Assembly: GCA_008828725.1 (NCBI GenBank)
Contig: MEHQ01001453.1
Coordinates: 385,179 to 449,178 of the forward strand
From: Saccharina japonica
Taxonomy: Eukaryota > Sar > Phaeophyceae > Laminariales > Laminariaceae
Reading direction: 5' to 3'
Length of the DNA stretch: 64,000 bases
Notes under the pieces: model-generated
The model's input: only the letters and a program-made list of their open reading frames with translations
Told to the model about the DNA's origin: nothing
Databases searched by the model: none
Made by a program: the position numbers and the translations under genes
Shown here: piece by piece, positions 54,941-64,000 of the stretch
Layout: each line of letters begins with the position of its first letter
Position numbering within the stretch: position 1 is the first letter of the stretch

Positions 54941-55042
54941 ACGCCTGCTACATACGACAGAGAGAGGCTGGTAGCACTTTTTCGCTCAAGGTTCTTCGGA
55001 ACGACGGAGCTCCTTGTCACCCGAAAATCGTCGGAACATCCG
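54941..55042 (-). repeat. GACGC MITE, truncated
   Basis: Starts gacgcctgctacatacgaca and runs through ggctggtagcactttttcgc to cgaaaatcgtcggaac, where family similarity ends at the start of the next inverted-repeat structure. Confidence 0.6.
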
Positions 55043-55046
55043 TTTA

Positions 55047-55484
55047 CTTTTCCCAATTGAGAATTGCCTTTTTCCAATGAGAATAAGAATCGATTTGAGT
55101 AGTTTGTTGCTTTTTAAGAGTTTTGTATTTGGCTCCCGATCAAATTTTAACCTAAAATATATATTTTTGTCGATGGTCGTAGCAGGTGGTAGGTATCGAT
55201 CCACAAAAAAAAACGAAAATCGAAATCAGACAGGCTCGTAAAACGGAGGATATGAGGGCATTGGTATTCAGAGGCGAAGTACCTCGCCCATAAATGCCGA
55301 TTTTCTTGGATCTTCGATATTGCGAGCCTGCCGATTTTGATTTTGTTTTTTGTTCGTCAGCGACGGCTGGCACAAATGACAGTAGTTCATAGTGTAAATT
55401 CTGACTGTGAGGGGAGTACATCTCTTATAATACAAACCCCAATATTTTCGATTGGCATTCTCCTAGGAATGGCAATTCTCAAGT
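55047..55484. mobile_element. Possible inverted-repeat element, about 440 bp
   Basis: TTGAGAATTGCCTTTTTCC at the left and, reversed, TTGAGAATTGCCATTCC at the right (ggcaattctcaa at about 55471). The inverted match is short and imperfect, and no duplication was found. Interior AT-rich; no gene. Confidence 0.35.
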
Positions 55485-56117
55485 AAGTATGGAAAATCGG
55501 CTGTTGTACGTCGTATGCGTCTATCATTTCGTAGCTCGATACGGAACGCAGACGATGTACAGTACAGTAGTAGTACTATTGTTGTTGTATTATCATATCG
55601 ATGAGCTTCGGCCATCCGTCGAGCACACGAGAGAGACCGGAATACAGAGACACGGATCCCGTCACTGTTCAGGGAAAAAAGAGGAGAGAGGGGCTTAGAT
55701 CGAGCCTGGGATTAGTCCAGCAGCTGATTCTATACTTTTCTAGCGCCAGCTTCTATTTTACTCGCCCTCTCTGTATAACAGGGGGTTTTGGGATTAACCC
55801 GTGATCATGACGTATGGTTGATACGAGAACTCTGCGTATTTATTTTCGAGGGGATTCGTTCTATATTTGGATATTTGGCATTGTACACGAGAAACGGTAA
55901 CCGTTGTGGCACATAGGATTTATCTGTAGGATGTTTCTCTAGGGCGTAGGAAGCTTACACGTATGTATGTAGTCTTTTGTGGTACCAAGAGGCCAAGAGG
56001 ATAGCAGGGGGAGAATGTGATATCGAGCTGTCCCGAAATATAAATACTCATTTTTGTTAAATGTTAGGAAAACGGTTCTTATGATTTTTATTTTTGTTTT
56101 CTTTCATCCCATGCAGT
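55485..56117. other. No gene recognised
   Basis: Contains a lone CTCTGTCCCG-type MITE end near 56025 (gctgtcccgaaatataaata). ORFs are short. Confidence 0.4.
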
Positions 56118-56447
56118 CCAATGTGTTATCTTCGCCCTTCCTTTCTCTCCTTCCTGCTCGTAACCCAGATCCGGGGTCACAAAAGTAGGCTCTTCTCCTT
56201 CCTTCCCCACTACGGTTCTTGCCTGGCATTTTTATATCGAGAAGGTTCCAGCACTTTATTCCTTCCCTCGTCGACTTGCGTCGGATTCCACCTACCCACG
56301 CCACGAAGGCCCTCTCAGCAATTATAAATATTTGGTTCCTTTTATGTCTTTGAATAAGTCAAACTCTCTCACCACGGTGGGATTTGAACTCGGGTACCAA
56401 TGATAAGCGCCTTTAAAGCTGACCACTACTCTACCGGGGCGACCGGC
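56118..56447 (-). mobile_element. tRNA-derived SINE-like element
   Basis: The minus-strand head (56447-56371) reads gccggtcgccccggtagagt agtggtcagc, like an A box, and ends gagttcaaatcccacc, like a B box, but the T stem does not pair, so it is not a working tRNA. The body (56124-56218) is shared with the fragment at 9431-9530. No terminal poly-A was seen. Confidence 0.5.
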
Positions 56448-58287
56448 TTATAGTTTGGGACAAGTGGTATGCCATACCAGGTACCAGGTATATGGTATAT
56501 ATTAGATGCTCACTTTGTTTTTCCAACTATTAATACATACTCGAAATATATATTCGTATACTTAGTATGAGTTCGTATAGTATACAAGGCTTTCCTACGG
56601 AGTGATCTAAATATAGTAAAGGCGACGCAAGAAAAATGGGTTACCTCGCCAGCAGCAGAGCGTCAACATAATGCACAGCAGCAGCTGCAGCAGCTGCAGC
56701 AGCAGCAAAAAAGACAGAAGCAACAAACTGCGCTGCTGCATCTTCACATAAAGCCGAGGAGTGCGGACAAAGCGTTTATTGTGTAGACGAAGAAGGAAAC
56801 TAATAACAATAAACATTGTGCACATAGATATATACAAACTCTCGTTTTATGTTTTACCATGCTACCACCTGCTGGTCGAACATTTACTACGTACAGTACC
56901 TCCTTAAATTAAAGTACGTACTTCTATGCCGGTGTCTTCCTCTCCTTCGTGTTGCTTCGCCCGTGCAGCAGTTATTATCTGTTCTCTTGGGCACGCATGC
57001 TTTTCTTCTAGGGGTGCTTCTGACTCCGTGCATTTCATAATTCGTTTTATTGTCTTTTCATCCTTACTCTTTGGTTCGGCTCGTGTCGATGTGTTCTCGT
57101 ACCCTGTAAGTTGTCATTTCACTTGATTTACTCATTCATTTACGTTTAATTTGTTTGGTTTTTCTCTGTCTCACAGTCTGTGACCACATGATAATTTGTA
57201 TCGCTCTAATATTAGGGATCAGGACAATGGGTGCATGTGATGTGACTGGCCATACCATTACATGCATGTACTGCTGCAGTTAGGTTGTAAAACGCATTAC
57301 AGGGTACAGTAGAAAGAACGGGTTTCCTGTGAAGACAACACACACTGCTGTTTTATACATATACTATTAATAGTGGTACCCCGAACCACGCCAGGGTGGG
57401 GCCGGTATAAAGCGGACAGAAACAAAAGTACAAAATAAGAACTGGGTCACGATCCACACACACACGCAGTCAACCACGTATCAACTGACCCACCGACACC
57501 CACGCACCCACACCCACCCACTCCCACGTACTTACCAACATCCACTCGCATCACTCACACCCACCCACCCAACCACCGACCCACCCACCCGACCACGTAC
57601 GTACGTGCGCACCAACCGATCGACACACACACGCACCAACCGATCCACCCATCCACAATCTACAACAACAGCAGAGTGAAATCAGTATACAGCAGCACCA
57701 GTACGTACAGCAATAATAATCGTAGGAGTCCCTATATAACCCATCTACAGCAGCAATAATAACAACAACAGCAGCAGCAGCAGCAGCAGTCCAGCAGTAC
57801 GACTCGTACGTACGTACAGCGGACACAAACTAAACGTCGGCATGGATGCGCAGCCCTTGTACGTACAGCAGTGTAAACAAAACGCCGGCATGGATGCACA
57901 GCCCTTGTACGTACAGCAGTAGCCTTTTTTTGCTTTGTTTTTTCGGTCGATATGTTTACGTCTGTCTGCCCTTTGTATCTTGAAATTAGTGTAAAAGTGG
58001 CTAACTCGCGAAGTTATGGGCCGATTTCGATTTTGCCCGATGTTCTGGAGATCCATATTTTCACATCTGGGGGACTCTTTGGGAAAAAATTACTTGATAT
58101 TAGTATGGCCAGGAAAAATACTTGATTTTAGTGTGGATAGCACCCGTGCATCAGAGCTATCGAACAGCTTGTCGTGTGTCCCCATTACTGCTATTACTAG
58201 TATTATAATAGCAGTAGTAGTGTAGCAGTAGTTTCGGGTATCGAACGAAAATCGATACGATTTTCGAAATTCGATGTCATATATACA
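56448..58287. other. No gene recognised; simple repeats
   Basis: CAG/CTG-type tracts at 56664-56710 and 57763-57790, a cacc/accc-rich stretch at 57455-57660, and a two-unit tandem of about 55-60 bp (ggcatggatgcgcagcccttgtacgtacag at 57839 and a near copy at 57888). Short ORFs only. Confidence 0.45.
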
Positions 58288-59198
58288 CAGTGATGTGAAC
58301 CGAAAACCGAAAATCGGCGTTTTCGGTCGGTTTATTTCTGTTTTTCCAAACCGAAAACCGACTTTTATTTTTCGGTTTTTCGGTTGCCGAAAAAAAACGA
58401 AACCGAAAAACCGACTCGTTTTTTTTCGGTCGTTTTTTTTCCTGTCCCGAAAATCAATAACGCCTACATATCTACATGGAAACCCCGTTATGAATTGACA
58501 TGTGGACACACAGCACACAGCACATAGCACACAGCCCGCACCAGCAGCGACAACAACAGCCGCACAGGGCACAGGGTACAGCGGTACAGCAGTGCGTCGC
58601 GAGACTGCGAAGGATAATAACCATCTTCGGTTCAGGCGGAAGTGCTGACTCTGACCTTGAGCCGGAGGCAGAGGCGGGTAAACCTACAGCCCCCCCTTCA
58701 GCAACCTAGCGTTCTTGATGGTGTTACGACGACGTAGCTGTACGCTGCAAGATGTGTCTATCATCTATCATTACATCATATATGGTATCTAGACTACAAA
58801 TCAGCAGTGCCCTCGTATAGTACTGTCCTACTGTTTTTTTATTGTACGTAGCAACAGCTGTTACATGTACCTGTATGTAGCTATTGTCGGCTGCAGATTC
58901 TAAATATGCATGTCGGCCTGTACCGTGTGTGGCGCAGCAGACGCAGGTACTGCAGGAGGGCTACTTGACACAACACCACGATCTCATCTCGTCACATTAT
59001 GCCAACACATGCGCGCCGAACCCTTCGAAATGTGGGCCAATTGGCTAGTTTAGTCGGGAAACCGACCGAAAAACCGACCGAAAATGTTCGGTTTCGGTTT
59101 CGTTTTTTTTCGGTTTAAAATAAAAAACCGACCGAAACCGACCGACTTTTCGGTGAAAAACCGACCGAGTCCATTTTCATTTTCGGTTGACATCACTG
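58288..59198. mobile_element. hAT-like element, 911 bp, 8-bp duplication TATATACA
   Basis: TATATACA lies at 58280-58287 and 59199-59206. The inverted ends are CAGTGATGTGAACCGAAAA and, reversed, CAGTGATGTCAACCGAAAA. Next to both ends lie ccgaaaaccgac-type subterminal arrays (58305-58440 and 59060-59170). An 8-bp duplication with CAGxG-type ends is the hallmark of hAT elements. No transposase ORF, so it is non-autonomous. Confidence 0.82.
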
Positions 59199-59830
59199 TA
59201 TATACATCGACGGTTTCGTTCAATGTCAGCGTACCAAAAACAGGTGTCACTTTCAATATCCACACGCACGCGCGAACTGCTGTTGTTGTTGTTGCGATGA
59301 CTGAAACTTCCAGATCAGCTCGCCGATTGTTCGGTGGACGAGGGGGACGGCAAGATGATGCGTACCGTGCAAAGAACGTATTATATGTATGTCTGGTAGG
59401 TCAAGAGCAAAGATGTCGGGAGACGGCCAGTCAAGGGAAAACAGGTATCGGTCAAGGGTGTGGATCCGATTGTTCCACACTAAAACCTACCTGGTAGGAG
59501 GTTGGCGTCCGTCAAGGGTGAAAAAAGACAAATTTCCGTCAGTCAAGGGGTGAAAGTGTCGTCTCCTGACATCTTTGGTCAATAGTGGGTTATATTCCTC
59601 TGGTTTATGTTTACCTCCCGCACTGCTGCTGCTGTTGTGTGTGCTCTGGTGGGTTATGTATATACAGAAAACAAAAAAAAAATGTGTATCGTATTCCGTA
59701 GGTTGTCACATGCTTGGCATTGTGTATTTTGCCGAATCCCTTTACGGCGTTTGCGACGTATTATCTCTGTGTCGTAGTTTGTTTACAACACTTGTACAAC
59801 ATGATGGCGTGTTTCTCTATTACGGTAGTC
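59199..59830. other. No gene recognised
   Basis: Three imperfect gtcaaggg(t)g units at about 59451-59555. ORF 59084-59497 begins inside the hAT-like element and is probably chance. Confidence 0.4.
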
Positions 59831-60004
59831 CAGGACACCTACAATACGAAACAGGAAATCTGGCCCAGGCTGGATTTCTTATTTGAGATAGGGTGATTTC
59901 CACACTAATTTCAAGATAACGACTCCCGAGTCTATTATTTTCCTCTAAATCTCAGCCGGGCTTTCTTATTAGCATGTTTCTCACTACATATACTAGGTGT
60001 CCTG
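59831..60004. mobile_element. Tc1/mariner-like MITE, CAGGACA tip
   Basis: Ends CAGGACACCTACAATACGAA and, reversed, CAGGACACCTAGTATATGTA. Right flank TA; left flank TC, so one copy of the duplication has changed. Interior catttcttatttgaga-like sequence links it to 26452 and 33428. Confidence 0.65.
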
Positions 60005-60189
60005 TACTGTACTACACATAGTACAGTATGTGACTCCTCTATTGATTGGGTAGCTGAACGAGCGTCAACGTTAATCACACATAAACACTCCGAAATACAA
60101 AAATCACGGAAACAAAAATGCCCTCAGCACAAAATCTACTTCCGGCTTGGGTTCTTTGGTGATGGAAGAGGGCCTACGATGATGATGAT

Positions 60190-60245
60190 AGTCGAGAGGT
60201 AGACGCTTGGCCTGCTGTTAGGCAAGCCTGGTTGCGAGCTTCGCT
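60190..60245 (+). other. tRNA-like stretch, probably a relic
   Basis: Reads tagtcgagaggtagacgc (A-box-like), then a possible anticodon stem ttggcctgctgttaggcaa and a weak B-box-like ggttgcgagctt. Stems do not pair well enough for a working tRNA; could be a SINE head. Confidence 0.25.
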
Positions 60246-61543
60246 CAGAAGAAAGATATTGATGATGTTGAAAGGGCGCTTCTCAGGCCGATTAAGAGGA
60301 GGCAGAAAGGGGATTGGGTGGGTGGGGGTGCCATCACTCAGCTCTCAGCTATAGACGCACGCCCTAAGGTTAATACTGGGTCATTGTACTGCCCGACCTA
60401 CAGCAACGTTCCCGGTAGCGATACGTAGCAGTGTTCCCAGCACCGATACTGATAATGGTGCTTGCTCGTGACCGGTCTCGGTGCATATTCGTAAACTTTG
60501 GTACTGCGACGACACCCGACGAACGACAACAAGAGAAATTACTTGGAACGTTTTTTTACGCGCACTGTGAGAGTACCAAACACTTTTTTACTCTTCTTCT
60601 ATAAAGTCATGAACACTTTTTTACTCTTCTTCTGTAAAGTCTATGCGTACTGATTTTGTTCGTACGTGCATGCATAGCATAGATGGTGCCACTGCACACA
60701 CTGACTATAGACGACTATGTTAGTCACCGATCAGCATGCTACTGTCTATACCTCTGTAGCGAAGAACCGGTAGAAGAGCGTGTATAGGTGACGTCTCAAG
60801 CGAGATTGCTTGATGTGCGTTGTCCACAGACAATTAATTCCTTGTTTCGTACAGGATGGGTCGGGGTCATAAACCGAAATGACATCATGCAGTTGGCATC
60901 ATGATGCATTTGACTGCTGCAACGCAGATTGGACACTGCAACAAGGATGCCACCAAATCTCTTGAAGACTCACTACACAGGCAACAAGGATGCCAGAAAA
61001 ACTCTACAACGACAGTGTTAACGGGACCCATGACACATGAAGCAAGTATATGCTGCCAATCTTTAGTGAGAACAGAGTTATACCAAGACTCATGGCACAT
61101 GTATATACAGTACATATTATATGTGATCGTATGGCATTGCGTGAATAAAAAGTATATAAGGTACGAGTACATATATATATACTCGTACACGGCTCGTACG
61201 AAGATATATATTTGGTTGGAGCCGGGGTCATAAAAAGCAAATGGCATTCATTGCGGATCTTGGATGTGTGTGGCTATATAAAAAACGAGAAGACAAACTG
61301 ATGTGGGAGAAATACTATAATACTGACCATTCGCTTTCGAAATTCGTAGGTACGCTTGCGGTAGTTTCTGGGCTTACAGCAGTCTCTCTGCGGAGTCGAG
61401 AATGCTTCGAGCCACCTTTACCACACTCACCAGACCAAGCGTAGTGCGGAAGAAAACCAGTACGTAATCTCGACGTAATGAATTATGATGCGTCCGAACC
61501 AAAATCACCTTTTTGCTGGTTCCAGCAAACAGCAGTAGTAGTA
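60246..61543. other. No gene recognised
   Basis: A short tandem of cacttttttactcttcttct (60579, 60613) and AT-rich microsatellite (61170-61210). ORFs at 60885-61247 (-) and 60901-61233 (+) overlap on opposite strands; neither has a domain. Confidence 0.4.
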
Positions 61544-61710
61544 CAGGTCTCCTAACAAGAAACAGGCTGTTACTAAAAAAGCCAGTCTGGGTTTTATTAA
61601 TAAGAGGAAAATAGGAAATTCAGGAGGCGTTATCTTGAAATTAGAAAGCACCCTCTCTCAAATAAGAAATCTAGCCTGGACCATATTTATTTCCTGTTTC
61701 TTATTAGGTG
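61544..61710. mobile_element. Tc1/mariner-like MITE, CAGG tip
   Basis: Left end caggtctcctaacaagaaac after TA; the right end ttcttattaggtg has lost its last bases. Interior cctctctcaaataagaaatc is shared with 33428-33591. Confidence 0.62.
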
Positions 61711-62917
61711 TACTACAACACAGGCAGCAGCAGTAGTTTTGCAGTAGTAGTAATGCATCGGAGTTTGTCCGATATAAACCTTACTGGAGCCTGGCCTTGA
61801 ACCTCTGCCCAACGGGCGAGAACAACAGGAAGCGAAATCGTCTCAAACCACACCCTATATTATCGCTAGTTTATCTGCCGTGGTTTTATATCAAGGGTTG
61901 CCGCCGCGCTGAGCGATCAGCGTGGAAGTATACCCCGGGTGAGGCCCTCCTCCTGCGTTTCGGCTGTGGAGGCCTTATATCCCAAGTCCAACACCTAAAT
62001 GTATATGATCGGCGGAGCCACTGGCGAAGCCACTGGCGAAGCCGCCAAATATTTCTACAGCCAGTACCTGAGTACTCACCCCAGTAGCAGCAGCGGTGGT
62101 AGCTTTCACTCCCGGCTGCACACGCGGGAGGTCTCCCGCCGTGCGTGTTGTGCCGCCTGGTTGATGCTGCTTTGTGACGACGACGACGCGACACCGCGAC
62201 AGCTACGGGGAAAAGCGAGTGAGTGCAGATGGGGCAAAAACAGCGACAAACTTTTAACTTTTAGGCTGCACGTTGAGGAAGCCCAAAAGGCCAAACAACG
62301 CTTGCACTGCTGCCATAGAACGTACAGCCTGTCTGTCCTGAAAGAGAGAGGGAGGGAGAAATAGCTTCGAAAATTCAAACGTGTGCGAGTGTATGGTCTG
62401 AAAGTTCTTGAGACAGATAAATGCTGTGGTATACCACACGTACCCGTCTATCGAACCTGGTACCACGTATTATATTATATACATAGATCATATATATCAG
62501 TATATACGTACAGCAGTCAGTTTCGTAGAAAAACATCGAATAGTATACATATATTTATGGGATAATGTATTTACACCAGCAGGGTTGAGTAACTTTATCG
62601 CGAAACTCCGAACCGCGTAGAATACTATACGATAACCTAGGAACGTTACTGGCACACAAGGGCGCGGCAAACATATACATGCGATTTCTCAAGTATAATA
62701 TATTGTGCGTATCATATATACGAGGCATTGTTGTGGAGGGTCTCTCCACCACTACGTACAGTTGATGTGTATTTCACTCAACAGTCAATCCCAAAACATA
62801 ACCAACGTTTTTATACAAGAACGGTGGGAATGAGGAGCGTGACAGACGCCTTCAAGTGGTCAAACTCCTAACTGCATTAAGCTACTGCGTTGGCGGCTCT
62901 TCTCTTTTTGCTGTGTT
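61711..62917. other. No gene recognised
   Basis: A 12-bp tandem (gccactggcgaa at 62019 and 62031) lies in a 121-codon plus-strand frame (61999-62364) that has no recognised domain. AT-rich microsatellite-like DNA at 62465-62580. Confidence 0.4.
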
Positions 62918-63103
62918 CATCATCGCACACAACTAAAAAAGCAACCAGCACACACACCACCATCACCAGCAAACACCACAACGACGACCATCACCACCAC
63001 CGTCACCACCCCTGCCCCACGAGCCGCAGGAGCACCAGAAGTTGTTGTTGCTCGTAGTGGCTGGTGGTGGTTGGTGGTGGCTTCGTCCCGTGGTTTGGTG
63101 GCA
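62918..63103 (+). repeat. 185-bp direct repeat, copy A
   Basis: Near-identical to 63163-63348 (period 245 bp): catcatcgcacacaactaaa ... cgtcccgtggtttggtgg. Rich in cacc/ggtggt triplets. The ORFs in it are repeat artefacts. Confidence 0.85.
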
Positions 63104-63162
63104 GGCAGGTAGGTGGTGATGGTGATGATCGATCGTGATTGTTGTGTCGAACAGGAGGAAGA

Positions 63163-63348
63163 CCATCATCGCACACAACTAAAAAAGCAACCAGCACACA
63201 CACCACCATCACCAGCAAACACCACAACGACGACCATCACCACCACCGCCACCACCCCTGCCCCACGAGCCGCAGGAGCACCACAAGTTGTTGTTGCTCG
63301 TAGTGGCTGGTGGTGGTTGGTGGTGGCTTCGTCCCGTGGTTTGGTGGT
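63163..63348 (+). repeat. 185-bp direct repeat, copy B
   Basis: Partner of 62918-63103; only a few substitutions (caccgtcacc/caccgccacc, ccagaagttg/ccacaagttg). Confidence 0.85.
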
Positions 63349-63416
63349 GGTTCCTGGTACGCACTCGTTCAGCAGCAGCAGCATTTTGTTTTTTTTTTGT
63401 CCATCCCATTTCTTAT

Positions 63417-63440
63417 CTGCTGCTGCTGCTGCTGCTGCAG
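63417..63440 (+). repeat. CTG repeat
   Basis: Seven uninterrupted CTG units followed by CAG; an aacaaaaagacaataaaa motif follows and recurs downstream. Confidence 0.85.
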
Positions 63441-63475
63441 AAAACAAAAAGACAATAAAACACGATTTCTGAAAT

Positions 63476-63920
63476 GATACAGATTTTACGAAATACGAGC
63501 AAAAAGACAATACAAATAAAAACGAATTCTGAAATGATTCAGATTTCTTAGTTTGCATTTTTCTCTGTACAAGGTTTTTGCGCTGACACGCATCGCTTAA
63601 CAATAAATGTTGGTGGGTGGTGTTGGTGATTGTAGGACTACCAGCCCAGGGACCAACCGACCTGATACCTGATACAGATTTTACAAAATACGAGCAAAAA
63701 GATCATACAACAAAAACGAATTATGAAATGATTCAGATGTATTTGTTTACTGGTACATTTTTCTCTGTACTCGTACAAGGTTTTTGCGCTGACACGCATC
63801 GCTTAATTAACAGTAAATGTTGGTGGGTGGTGTTGGTGATTGTGGGACTACCAGCCGAGGGACCAACCGACCAACCCAGTAAATCTCTCACCCACCACGC
63901 ACACCCATCAATTACCTGCC
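63476..63920 (+). repeat. Tandem repeat of about 195 bp, two units plus a partial
   Basis: gatacagattttac.aaatacg ... gggaccaaccgacc occurs at 63476-63663 and 63671-63872, and a piece (aggttt.tgtgctgac.c) recurs at about 63932. The second unit has small insertions (ctcgta, ttaa). No gene seen to the window end. Confidence 0.8.
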
Positions 63921-64000
63921 GGTCAGTAAAAAAAGGTTTATGTGCTGACCCAAATCGCTTAGAATAAAAAACGATCCCATCAATGACAATTAATTGCAGG

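Noticed and set aside
56371-56447. A functional tRNA gene
   Set aside because: A- and B-box-like sequences are present, but the T stem and acceptor stem do not pair.

Overview
The window looks like nuclear DNA of a repeat-rich eukaryote, probably an alga or another protist. Evidence: no operons or bacterial gene spacing, triplet microsatellites, several families of short non-autonomous DNA transposons with recognisable target-site duplications, a tRNA-derived SINE-like copy, an interstitial CCCTAA-type telomere-like stretch, and one assembly N at 26954. FNIP-type tandem-repeat proteins are best known from Dictyostelium and also occur in some algae and giant viruses. I cannot name the species.

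The only convincing protein genes are three paralogues that encode a shared N-terminal region of about 129 residues followed by a tandem array of 22-residue repeats (core WPxSLxxLxFGxxFNQPI). They lie at 13619-15157 (-, about 17 repeats), 22696-25158 (-, about 30 repeats) and 42427-44310 (+, about 16 repeats). Each sits in a duplicated module. The end of a MITE-like element lies about 100 bp upstream of each ATG. Just past the array, in a different frame, all three copies encode a similar hydrophobic segment and short basic tail. Beyond that lies a decayed second run of repeats and a conserved non-coding 3' flank. In the + strand copy this decayed run stays in frame across two TAG codons that replace the conserved Trp.

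Most of the rest is mobile-element debris. The dominant family is a MITE of about 250 bp with terminal inverted repeats GACGCRTGCTACGATAGAGG. Nine copies have exact, mutually different 4-bp target duplications, so the element boundaries are reliable. Several copies are themselves targets: a TTAA-flanked 89-bp piggyBac-like MITE (two cases) and a GGGCCC-ended, TTA-flanked Harbinger-like element (two cases) sit in the same CTCCTTAACCC stretch of the MITE. Other elements are a 911-bp hAT-like element with an 8-bp duplication (58288-59198), a 630-bp inverted-repeat element (37366-37995), 164-bp Tc1/mariner-like MITEs (TA duplications), a CTCTGTCCCG MITE cluster near 18 kb, and a 2.26-kb structure with 894-bp inverted arms (50104-52360). 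No transposase or reverse transcriptase was recognised, so all copies appear non-autonomous.

Layout: 0-11 kb MITE copies and fragments with a few weak ORFs; 11.7-15.4 kb first repeat-protein module; 15.4-21.3 kb simple and dispersed repeats; 21.3-25.5 kb second module; 25.5-28.6 kb 1,420-bp tandem duplication; 28.6-41.7 kb nested MITEs, inverted-repeat elements and unassigned sequence; 41.7-46.3 kb third module; 46.3-64 kb transposon-derived, microsatellite and minisatellite DNA with one possible secreted-protein ORF at 53625-54068.
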